Assembly (NCBI GenBank): GCA_964415085.1 | Contig: CAYPYI010000065.1 | Span: forward strand, 1 to 7,721 | DNA from: CAYPYI01 sp964415085 | GTDB taxonomy: Bacteria; Bacillota; Clostridia; Tissierellales; Tissierellaceae | Reading direction: 5' to 3' | DNA length: 7,721 bases | In this document: piece after piece, positions 1 through 6,151 of the stretch | How positions within the stretch are numbered: position 1 is the stretch's first letter | How the letters are laid out: the number at the start of each line of letters is the position of its first letter | Program-made: the position numbers and the translations under genes | The notes under the pieces: model-generated | Told to the model about the DNA's origin: nothing | Seen by the model: the letters and a program-made list of their open reading frames with translations, nothing else | Databases searched by the model: none

Positions 1-40
1 TGTTATGAGTTTTTATTTTTTTTAGGTGTCGCACTTAATT

Positions 41-65
41 ATACAATTTAACATTTAAATTATAT
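41..65 (-). other. AT-only hairpin overlapping the permease stop codon
   Basis: Plus-strand arms ATACAATTTAA (41-51) and TTAAATTATAT (55-65) pair over 11 bp around a CAT loop, with one pair that is G-U only in the minus-strand RNA. The permease stop codon (62-60) lies in the stem. No U run follows on the minus strand, so it is at best a weak terminator or a 3'-end stabiliser. In a sequence this AT-rich it could be chance. The remaining bases 1-40 contain a T-rich run (11-23) and the relatively GC-rich GTGTCGCAC (26-34), with no gene. Confidence 0.25.
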
Positions 66-2024
66 TATATTTAATTTCTTTATATATGCTCTTCTTATGG
101 CTAAGAAATAAATTATTTGGAATATAAAATACCCAACCATAACTATAAGACCATATCTTACTAATCTAAGTTCAACCATATTTGATAATGATTTAAGTGC
201 AAAAAATGAATGAACTGTACTTACTACGAAAGGTATAAAAAATACTAATCCTATTTGTTTTGTAATAATTTTATTTAACTCTTTATTTGTAATACCAATT
301 TTTCTTAATATTAAATATTCTTCTCTATCTTGTTTTATCTCATCAAATAATTTAAAGTAAATAATACTTCCTGTTGCTAAGAAGAATAAAAATGATATGA
401 AAAATCCAATAAATAATATTATTCCAAAGTTATTTCTAGTCTCCACATGATCTATTGCCTTAAAGAATAAATTCATAGTAAAGCCTTCTTCATGACCTAG
501 CTTATTCCATAACTCTTTTGAAGTGTCATATGATTTATATTTACTGTCCACTTTAAATCCATTTAAATTTGAAATATTAGTTTCTTTAGACTTGTTTAAT
601 AATGTATTAAAATCTTCGTCATTTACTACATAATAATCATGTCTTCCTACTGAATATATAGTTATAGCTGCTGTTACTCTTTCTCCTATAACTTCATATT
701 CATTCTCATAGCCTTCAACTTCAATTTCTACAATATTTCCTGGATTTCTAACTAGATTATCATAATCTTTTCCCATGCCTATTCTTTTATGTGGATATAC
801 ATAGTAGACTTGATTTTTATCTAGCTTAAGTTCATCATAACCATACATATTAGCAGCCTTGTTATAATCAGACTCACTTATTAAAGTAGTGTCAATTCTA
901 GTATCATATTTTTCATTAGCACTTAGATTTGTAGCTTTTATAAATTCAAGTTCATACTCATCTGATATTTCTGTATCTTTGGATATTTCCTCTTTTACTT
1001 TTTCTTTAATGACCTCATAGGTATCTTTAGATTCAAAGTTTCCTATTAGTACATCTTCTGCTGATGTATTTCCAAGTATATAATCTACTTCCTTATAAAA
1101 TGTAAATATAGTCTCAGTTGCAGTGAATGTTATAGCTCCTAAAATTGATGCTAAGAATAATACCTTTGCAGTATCTTGAAGTTTATAACTAAGCTGTGAG
1201 AATGATACTATATTAGTTCCACTATACTTAAGTTTTTTATTTGCATTTAGTCTATCTACAAAATATAAACTAAATTGAGTTATGAAAAAGTATGTTCCTA
1301 CTATTACTGTTATTGTTACAGGGATCATTGCTAAAACTACAAAGCCACCATAAACAATCCAAGCTGATATATATCCTAAAATCAAAAGGCTAATGCCTAT
1401 TAAAGCTTTTGCTTTTGAAAATCCTTTTAGTTTTCTTGGCTTTCTATTTGATTTTAATTGTTCTACTATTTGTTTGTTATTAATTCCAAATAAAGTTATA
1501 ACATTTATTACTTGAAATATTATAATAAATGCAACTATTGTGATTAATATAGCTAAAGGAGATATATAAAAATAAAGTCCTATATCTATAAATCTATCCA
1601 TCATCATTAAAAATAATTTACTTAGTAGGGTTCCTGTTACTATTCCTATTAGTAAAGAAAATAAACTAACTATACTATTTTCTATAAAAACATATTTTCT
1701 AATCTGTCCCTTTGTCATACCATATAAAGATAAAAGTCCAAATTCTTTTCCTCTTGATTTTATAAATAAACTTGTAGCATAACCAATAAACATAATAGAA
1801 AATAATACTATTACTATTATACATATTATTACAGCAGCTACAGCACCAGCTGCTACTGTTCCACTAGGTGATCCGAATCCATTTTTATAATCTATTTCTG
1901 GATGAAGTAAGAAGTTTGCATAAATAAAGAATGAAAATACAGCAAATGCATTACTTAATATATACATTGTATATCTATATAGATTTCCTTTAAAATTACT
2001 CTTTGCTATACTAGATATTTTCAT
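60..2024 (-). CDS. BceB-like ABC transporter permease (FtsX fold, peptide-antibiotic resistance/sensing)
   Basis: Membrane subunit of a Bce-type transporter, which in characterised systems protects lipid-II-cycle intermediates from peptide antibiotics and also acts as the drug sensor for a partner kinase. From the ATG at 2024 it has 654 residues, the usual BceB length. About ten hydrophobic segments are visible: roughly 17-38, 56-85, 113-135, 146-178, two between 207 and 247, 285-308, then 543-568, 601-623 and 625-650. Between the seventh and eighth lies a hydrophilic stretch of about 230 residues (roughly 310-540), the BceB-type extracellular domain that sets drug specificity. Two FtsX-like regions flank it. 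A TTG at 2039 would add five residues, but the ATG has a GGTGG ribosome binding site five bases upstream, so the ATG is preferred. It overlaps the ATPase gene by 14 bases, implying translational coupling. The family is confident; the actual drug cannot be read from the sequence. Confidence 0.93.
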   Translation of the reverse strand: MKISSIAKSNFKGNLYRYTMYILSNAFAVFSFFIYANFLLHPEIDYKNGFGSPSGTVAAGAVAAVIICIIVIVLFSIMFIGYATSLFIKSRGKEFGLLSLYGMTKGQIRKYVFIENSIVSLFSLLIGIVTGTLLSKLFLMMMDRFIDIGLYFYISPLAILITIVAFIIIFQVINVITLFGINNKQIVEQLKSNRKPRKLKGFSKAKALIGISLLILGYISAWIVYGGFVVLAMIPVTITVIVGTYFFITQFSLYFVDRLNANKKLKYSGTNIVSFSQLSYKLQDTAKVLFLASILGAITFTATETIFTFYKEVDYILGNTSAEDVLIGNFESKDTYEVIKEKVKEEISKDTEISDEYELEFIKATNLSANEKYDTRIDTTLISESDYNKAANMYGYDELKLDKNQVYYVYPHKRIGMGKDYDNLVRNPGNIVEIEVEGYENEYEVIGERVTAAITIYSVGRHDYYVVNDEDFNTLLNKSKETNISNLNGFKVDSKYKSYDTSKELWNKLGHEEGFTMNLFFKAIDHVETRNNFGIILFIGFFISFLFFLATGSIIYFKLFDEIKQDREEYLILRKIGITNKELNKIITKQIGLVFFIPFVVSTVHSFFALKSLSNMVELRLVRYGLIVMVGYFIFQIIYFLAIRRAYIKKLNII

Positions 2025-2778
2025 TATATCCACCACCAAGAAGTGACAATGAATCTAATATTTCATCAAAAAATTGGGACCTTGACCCTTGTTTTACTAT
2101 TTCTAAGTACTGCTTACCATCTTTTATCATTATTATCTTTTCACAAAAGCTAGCTGCAAATGCATCATGTGTTACCATTACAATTGTTGCTTCTTTTTCT
2201 TTGTTAATTTTATCTAGTGCAACCATAAGATCATTTGATGATTTAGAATCTAAGTTTCCTGTTGGCTCATCTGCAAGTATAATATCTGGTTTATTTATCA
2301 TAGCTCTTGCTGCTGCTACTCTTTGTTGTTGCCCCCCTGATATTTCATATGGTTTTTTATTTAAAATATTATCTATTCCAAGTGTTTCAGTTACTTCTTT
2401 TAATTTTTCTTTTATTTCTTTTTCTCCAACTTTATCTAAAACTAGTGGAAGTATTATATTTTCTTTTAAGCTTAAAGTATCAAGTAGGTTAAACTCTTGA
2501 AATATAAAACCTAACTTTCTACGTCTAAATACTGCTAATTCATCTGGATCTAATTTATGTGGATTATTTCCATTTATTAATACTTCTCCTGATGATGGAG
2601 CATCTATTGTAGCTAATATGTTTAGTAAAGTAGTTTTACCACTTCCACTTGGACCCATTATACCTACAAATTCACCCTTATCTATATTTATATTCATTTT
2701 ATCTAAAGCTTTAACATAGTTTTCATTTCCCTTATTTCCATATACTTTTGATAAATTTCTTGTCTCTAAAACGCTCAT
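2011..2778 (-). CDS. BceA-like ABC transporter ATP-binding protein
   Basis: ATPase that powers the adjoining permease on the cytoplasmic face of the membrane. It has 255 residues from the chosen start. Visible motifs in order are Walker A GPSGSGKTT (about 42-50), Q-loop Q94 in FQEFNLLD, the signature ISGGQ (146-150) followed by QQR, Walker B ILADEP (D170, E171) and the H-loop H204 in VTHD. All catalytic residues are present. The C-terminal tail with SRSQFFDEIL and SLLGGG is typical of the BceA/MacB-like class. An upstream in-frame ATG at 2793 would add MGGKQ, but its bases form the GGGAGGG ribosome binding site for the ATG at 2778, so the shorter form is chosen. Its final GGT GGT GGA codons double as the ribosome binding site of the permease. 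It heads the two-gene transporter unit, behind a BceR-type operator. Confidence 0.95.
   Translation of the reverse strand: MSVLETRNLSKVYGNKGNENYVKALDKMNINIDKGEFVGIMGPSGSGKTTLLNILATIDAPSSGEVLINGNNPHKLDPDELAVFRRRKLGFIFQEFNLLDTLSLKENIILPLVLDKVGEKEIKEKLKEVTETLGIDNILNKKPYEISGGQQQRVAAARAMINKPDIILADEPTGNLDSKSSNDLMVALDKINKEKEATIVMVTHDAFAASFCEKIIMIKDGKQYLEIVKQGSRSQFFDEILDSLSLLGGGYNENI
2030..2034 (-). promoter_or_regulatory. Ribosome binding site deciding the permease start
   Basis: GGTGG lies five bases before the ATG at 2024, inside the glycine codons at the end of the ATPase gene. It favours the ATG start over the in-frame TTG at 2039, which has no good Shine-Dalgarno sequence of its own. Confidence 0.65.
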
Positions 2779-2784
2779 TTGTTT

Positions 2785-2791
2785 CCCTCCC
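2785..2791 (-). promoter_or_regulatory. Ribosome binding site deciding the ATPase start
   Basis: GGGAGGG is followed by a six-base spacer and then the ATG at 2778. The alternative upstream ATG (2793-2791) shares its final G with this motif and so is unlikely to be the real start. The first G of the motif is also the last base of an 11-bp inverted-repeat arm, so folding of that repeat could affect ribosome access. Confidence 0.75.
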
Positions 2792-2830
2792 ATATCATAT
2801 TCTATATTAATCTTACTAAAATATGATATG
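2791..2830. repeat. Perfect 11-bp inverted repeat in the transporter promoter/leader
   Basis: The arms are CATATCATATT (2791-2801) and AATATGATATG (2820-2830) on the plus strand. They are exact reverse complements, separated by 18 bases. The arm nearest the gene touches the ATPase ribosome binding site; the other contains the best -10 candidate. If transcription starts between the arms this is a DNA-level dyad (operator). If it starts upstream, the RNA could form a long-loop hairpin next to the ribosome binding site. Confidence 0.7.
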
Positions 2831-2851
2831 AATTAGTATTGAACTATCTTA
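2823..2851 (-). promoter_or_regulatory. Candidate promoter of the ATPase-permease unit
   Basis: Reading the minus strand, TATCAT (2828-2823, five of six bases of the -10 consensus) lies 17 bases after TAAGAT (2851-2846), a very poor -35. A weak -35 is expected for a promoter that needs an activator bound just upstream. The predicted transcription start is near 2816, about 38 bases before the ATG. The BceR-type operator would then be centred near -60. Confidence 0.45.
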
Positions 2852-2874
2852 CATTTAATATCTTTAGTCTTACA
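2847..2874. repeat. Direct repeat TCTTACA/TCTTACA (TGTAAGA on the minus strand), 21-bp spacing
   Basis: The seven-base word occurs at 2847-2853 and 2868-2874 on the plus strand, exactly 21 bp apart, or about two DNA turns. The copy at 2868-2874 includes the TGTAA half of the full operator. The other overlaps the poor -35. This could place a second regulator dimer on the same DNA face, resembling the main-plus-secondary site arrangement described for BceR-like regulators. Confidence 0.45.
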
Positions 2875-2883
2875 GTTTTGTCA
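2870..2883 (-). promoter_or_regulatory. BceR-type response-regulator operator
   Basis: On the minus strand the sequence is TGACA-AAAC-TGTAA, an exact fit to the TNACA-N4-TGTAA core reported for BceR-like regulators of Firmicutes. It sits only in the gap between the kinase and ATPase genes, upstream of a promoter with a weak -35. This is the expected place for a site through which the regulator encoded at 3958-4653 activates the transporter genes. The match is read directly; binding is inferred. Confidence 0.75.
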
Positions 2884-2889
2884 CCTTGA

Positions 2890-3957
2890 CTAATTATATA
2901 TATTATATATGCTTTCACCCTTACTAAAATTAATTGTCATACTTGTAAATAGACCTTCTTTAGATTCTATAATTAAGTTGTGTCCAAGTCTATCTAGAGT
3001 TTCTTTTACTAAATATAGACCCATTCCTGTGGATTCAAAGTATTTTCTTCCGTTATTCCCTGTATAAAATGCTTGGGTTACCCTTTTGATATCTCTATTT
3101 TGTATGCCAATTCCATTATCTTTAATATTTAAATATATATTTTTCTCATCTTCTGTTACAGTAAAAATAATGTTTTTTTCTTTTATATCTTTTACCTTAG
3201 TATATTTAACACTATTGCTTATTAGCTGTTTTAAGACAAACTTTATCCACTTTCTATCAGATACTACTATGTAATCTTCTTTTATAAAATTTTTAGGATA
3301 TACTTTATTTAATATAAAGAGACTTTTATTTTCATTAATAACTTCTGTAACTAGGTTATTAATGTTTATTTTCTCTACTTTAAAATCTTCTTCAAAGTCA
3401 TTTATTCTTAATGTATAAAGAGCTAATTCAAGTCCTGATGATAATTTATCTAATTCTTCTTCCATGCTAATTATATTTATTAGATCTTCATCTGTTTTAA
3501 CTTTCTTTTTTTCTCTTTCTACCATTAGTTTTAAAACAGATATAGGTGTTTTCATTTCATGAATCCATCTATTGTTAAATTTGTTATTCAATTCACTTTG
3601 ATCTTTATATAGGTTTAGTATGTCTGTATATTTCTCAAAATTACTTATTATTGCATCTTGTATAATCTCATACTCAGGACTAATACTTTCTTCTAATCTA
3701 AATATGTAATTTAAATCATTCTTATCTTTATTTTCATTTAATATATTTAAAAATTTAGATTTTTTTCTATAGTCATAATATAGGAATAAGAATAAAAGTA
3801 AACTAGTTAAAAACAATACATAAAATACATTACTAAGTTTTATCTTATAGCTATTATTAAGAGCATCTAATATACTTACTAGGCTTGCTATAACTATAGA
3901 TATATAATAAATTAATATATATAGTTTTCTATCTTTTATAAATTTTAAAAAGCTCAT
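2890..3957 (-). CDS. BceS-like intramembrane-sensing histidine kinase
   Basis: Membrane sensor kinase, 355 residues. Two hydrophobic helices (about 13-33 and 43-61) are joined by only about ten residues, so there is no extracellular sensor domain. This is the hallmark of kinases that sense through a partner BceAB transporter. The cytoplasmic part has the H-box WIHEMKTP with phospho-acceptor H133, the N-box around N248 (ISNSVKY), the G1 box DNGIG (280-284), the F-box at AFYTG (296-300) and the G2 box GMGLYLV (311-317). All catalytic boxes are intact. It starts directly after the regulator stop codon (TAG-ATG, no gap), with GGAGTGAT seven bases ahead lying in the end of the regulator gene. The stop codon is seven bases from the operator for the transporter genes. 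Confidence 0.93.
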   Translation of the reverse strand: MSFLKFIKDRKLYILIYYISIVIASLVSILDALNNSYKIKLSNVFYVLFLTSLLLFLFLYYDYRKKSKFLNILNENKDKNDLNYIFRLEESISPEYEIIQDAIISNFEKYTDILNLYKDQSELNNKFNNRWIHEMKTPISVLKLMVEREKKKVKTDEDLINIISMEEELDKLSSGLELALYTLRINDFEEDFKVEKININNLVTEVINENKSLFILNKVYPKNFIKEDYIVVSDRKWIKFVLKQLISNSVKYTKVKDIKEKNIIFTVTEDEKNIYLNIKDNGIGIQNRDIKRVTQAFYTGNNGRKYFESTGMGLYLVKETLDRLGHNLIIESKEGLFTSMTINFSKGESIYNIYN

Positions 3958-4653
3958 CTAATCACTCCAAGTATCTTCTAATGTATAGCCTAGACCTCTT
4001 TTTGTAACAACTGAATCATATATATCTATTTTACTTAATTGTTTTCTAATTCTTGTTATATTTACAGATAATGTATTATCATCCACAAAATTAATATCGT
4101 CCCATAATTCTTCAAGTAACTCTTCTCTTGTTACAATATTCCCTATATTCTCTGATAAAATTTGAATTAATCTAAACTCTTTATTGCTTAACTCAACATT
4201 TTTATCTTTAAAACTTATAGTGTTTTTATCTTTATTTAAAATTAGACCCTTTATATTAATTATATTCTGATCTGTTTTTATACTGTATTCACCATAAGCC
4301 CTTCTTAATAGACTTTTTATTTTAACTAAAAGTATATCAAAGGAAAAAGGCTTTATAACGTAATCATCTCCACCTTTTTCTAAAGCTAATACTTGATCCA
4401 TCTCAGAGAACCTAGCAGATATATATATTATTGGAACTTTTGATATTTTTCTTATTTCTTTACACCAATAAAATCCATCATACTTAGGTAGATTTATATC
4501 TAGTAGTACTAGGTCTGGTTCTTCTTTTATAAAACTATCTAAAATTCTCTCATAATCTGTAGGTATATATGTTTTATAGTTATATTTATTTAACTCCTCA
4601 CTAATCATTTTAGAGATTTTTTTATCATCTTCTACAATCATAATTTTGTACAT
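3958..4653 (-). CDS. BceR-like OmpR-family response regulator
   Basis: Cytoplasmic transcription factor, 231 residues. The receiver domain (about 1-118) has acidic residues D9/D10, phospho-acceptor D52 in LLDINLP, S79 at the usual Thr/Ser switch site and K101 in KPF, a full active site. The OmpR/PhoB winged helix-turn-helix spans about 130-228, with a recognition helix near 190-206 and the typical C-terminal KRGLGYTL wing. Length and motifs match BceR. The start has GAGGTG six bases upstream, and this overlaps the TGA stop of the esterase gene (nine-base gap), so the two are co-transcribed and probably translationally coupled. The likely target is the site at 2870-2883 ahead of the transporter genes. 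No matching site is seen upstream of its own operon, so the regulator is probably expressed without self-activation. Confidence 0.95.
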   Translation of the reverse strand: MYKIMIVEDDKKISKMISEELNKYNYKTYIPTDYERILDSFIKEEPDLVLLDINLPKYDGFYWCKEIRKISKVPIIYISARFSEMDQVLALEKGGDDYVIKPFSFDILLVKIKSLLRRAYGEYSIKTDQNIINIKGLILNKDKNTISFKDKNVELSNKEFRLIQILSENIGNIVTREELLEELWDDINFVDDNTLSVNITRIRKQLSKIDIYDSVVTKRGLGYTLEDTWSD

Positions 4654-4662
4654 ATAAGCACC

Positions 4663-5379
4663 TCAACTTAAAATAAATTTAATACCATCATATATTCTAT
4701 CAATAAAAAAACTAATGTCATGATGCATGTTTTTTTGAATAATAAATGAAATGTTTGTTTTTTCTATATTTTTATCTAATAATAAGTTATAAACTTTTTT
4801 TGTTTCTTCTACTATATCAGTATTATAGTTAATTTTACCGCTACCTTCGCTGTCACCAACATCCATATATATTTTTAAGTCTTTATTTTCAAGTTCAACT
4901 TTTTCAATAAAATCTAAAAAATCTATAAACCAATATGATGATGATATAAATACGCCACCTGAAAATATACTGCTATATTTTAAAAGCCCATAAGTTGAAA
5001 CTAATCCTCCTAAGGATGAGCCAACTAAATAGTAGTTTATTTTTCCACTTTTAAATCTATTACCTATAAAAGGAATTATCTCTTCCATAACTTCTTCTAA
5101 ATATTCATCTGCTCCACCTTTATAATCTTCTAAATAATGAACATTACTACTTAATTTCCAAGGTGTATATTCTTTATTTCTATCTTCTGAGTGAATAAAT
5201 AAAAGACAAATATTATTATACTCACTTAAAAGCTTGTCTACAATATTATTTTCAATATCTTTTAACATCTGACCATCTTGTATAAGGAAAATATTTATAT
5301 TTTCAGGAAAATCTCCTATTTTATAATACATATCTAATTTTCTGTTATTGATTACTACTTCTTCGTATTTTTTATCCAT
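4663..5379 (-). CDS. Cytoplasmic alpha/beta-hydrolase, putative esterase family (Fes/IroE/BesA-like fold)
   Basis: Predicted serine hydrolase of 238 residues without signal peptide or membrane helix. It shows the nucleophile elbow GSSLGG (120-125, serine S122), a conserved EYTPW segment (70-74), a SSSYW segment (147-150) after the elbow strand, acidic candidates in DVGDSEG (D173, D176) and a histidine pair MHHD (H219/H220) as the triad base. These fit the putative-esterase family (PF00756 type), which includes siderophore triester hydrolases and esterase D-like enzymes. It is the first gene of the operon with the regulator and kinase, with an AGGAGG site seven bases before the ATG. Its substrate is unknown. 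Context suggests an ester- or lactone-bearing compound related to the signal sensed by the Bce module, but a siderophore or housekeeping substrate is equally possible. Confidence 0.8.
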   Translation of the reverse strand: MDKKYEEVVINNRKLDMYYKIGDFPENINIFLIQDGQMLKDIENNIVDKLLSEYNNICLLFIHSEDRNKEYTPWKLSSNVHYLEDYKGGADEYLEEVMEEIIPFIGNRFKSGKINYYLVGSSLGGLVSTYGLLKYSSIFSGGVFISSSYWFIDFLDFIEKVELENKDLKIYMDVGDSEGSGKINYNTDIVEETKKVYNLLLDKNIEKTNISFIIQKNMHHDISFFIDRIYDGIKFILS

Positions 5380-5403
5380 TTGTATCCTCCTTTACTTTTT
5401 AAG

Positions 5404-5437
5404 TTTATTATGTTAACCTTTGGTTATATATAATAAA
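5404..5437. promoter_or_regulatory. Divergent promoter region with imperfect palindrome
   Basis: The 71-base gap between the esterase and TVP38 genes must hold both promoters. It contains TTTATTAT (5404-5411) mirrored by ATAATAAA (5430-5437), and inside these TAACC-TTT-GGTTA (5414-5426). The two dyads are centred within half a base of each other. The outer arms supply -10-like words on both strands: TATAAT at 5429-5434 on plus and CATAAT at 5412-5407 on minus. Neither has a convincing -35. A shared operator for both directions is plausible but not shown. Confidence 0.4.
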
Positions 5438-5450
5438 AAGGGATGATAAT

Positions 5451-6143
5451 ATGAAATCTAATAAAGAAAATAAACTAAATATTAGTAGACTCAGTAACAT
5501 AATAAAATATTTTTCTATTTTTATAATTGTACTCATTATAGCACTTATAGTTTTTAATTATGATAAATTAACTGTTGAAAATATAATTAAGTACACTCCA
5601 AAAAATAATATTCTTGCAATTTTACTTATATTATTTTTATATGTGATTAAATCCATAAGTATAATACTACCTAGTGCCATACTATATGTAGCTACAGGTA
5701 AACTATTTTCACTTCCTAAGGCTCTTATAATTAATTCCCTAGGTCTTGTACTTATGTTATCAGTTCCTTATCTAATAGGTAAGTTTTTAGGAAGTGATTT
5801 AATAGATGCTATAGTAGATAAATACCCTAAAGCTGAGAAAGTTATATCATTTAAAGATAATAGTCCTTGGTTTTTTGTTGTTATGACTAGAATAGTAAAG
5901 GTTGTTCCAGGAGATATAGCCAGCATGCTTTTAGGTAGTATGAATATTGAATTTCTTTTATATCTTATCCTATCTTTTATAGTAAGATTTCCACCAATGC
6001 TTGCTAATACATTTTTAGGTGTAGGTATACAAACTAGTAACTTTACAGGATTTTTTATATCAACAGGTTTTACTATTATTATAGCAGTAGTATCTAATAT
6101 AATATATTTTAAAAATAATAAAAAAACTGCATTTAAAAATTAA
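5451..6143 (+). CDS. TVP38/TMEM64 family membrane protein (VTT/DedA fold)
   Basis: Integral membrane protein of 230 residues. Hydrophobic segments lie at about 17-36, 53-81, 89-112, 139-165, 167-190 and 201-220. The conserved VTT motifs are visible: ATGKLF (81-86) after the second segment, and R147 followed by VVPGDIASMLLG (151-162). In many relatives the latter reads R-x-x-P-x-x-P-x-D; here the first proline position is K150 while P153 and D155 remain. DedA-superfamily proteins include lipid-carrier flippases and factors for membrane homeostasis and cationic-peptide tolerance; the role of TVP38-type members is less clear. The start follows AGGGATG with a short spacer. It is divergent from the esterase/Bce operon and is the only plus-strand gene. 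Its last codons form part of a terminator hairpin. Confidence 0.88.
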   Translation: MKSNKENKLNISRLSNIIKYFSIFIIVLIIALIVFNYDKLTVENIIKYTPKNNILAILLILFLYVIKSISIILPSAILYVATGKLFSLPKALIINSLGLVLMLSVPYLIGKFLGSDLIDAIVDKYPKAEKVISFKDNSPWFFVVMTRIVKVVPGDIASMLLGSMNIEFLLYLILSFIVRFPPMLANTFLGVGIQTSNFTGFFISTGFTIIIAVVSNIIYFKNNKKTAFKN

Positions 6144-6151
6144 ATGCAGTT
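6111..6151 (-). terminator. Intrinsic terminator of the NERD gene, built into convergent gene ends
   Basis: A perfect 12-bp stem, AACTGCATTTAA (6125-6136) and TTAAATGCAGTT (6140-6151), has a three-base loop. On the minus strand it is followed by a U-rich run (6124-6111), so it is a good terminator for the NERD gene, whose stop codon (6150-6152) lies in the stem. On the plus strand the following bases are not a clear U tract, so termination of the TVP38 transcript is probably weaker. The stem covers the last six TVP38 codons including the stop. Confidence 0.85.

Noticed and set aside
26..34. GTGTCGCAC near the left edge as an insertion-sequence end
   Set aside because: It stands out in base composition, but no matching inverted copy, target duplication or transposase is visible in the window.
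2022..2039. TTG start for the permease at 2039
   Set aside because: The ATG at 2024 has a better-placed GGTGG and gives the usual BceB N-terminus; the extra five residues are encoded by the ribosome binding site itself.
2201..2500. Plus-strand open frames of 99 and 61 residues opposite the ATPase gene
   Set aside because: They lie antisense to the conserved signature and Walker B region of the ATPase, lack a good ribosome binding site and have low-complexity hydrophobic products; they are shadows.
2794..2889. Riboswitch or T-box in the leader before the ATPase gene
   Set aside because: The gap is too short, has no T-box or known riboswitch core, and no terminator/antiterminator pair; the operator and dyad explain it better.
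3086..3274. Plus-strand 62-residue open frame opposite the kinase gene
   Set aside because: Antisense to the conserved ATP-binding boxes of the kinase, with no supporting start signal.
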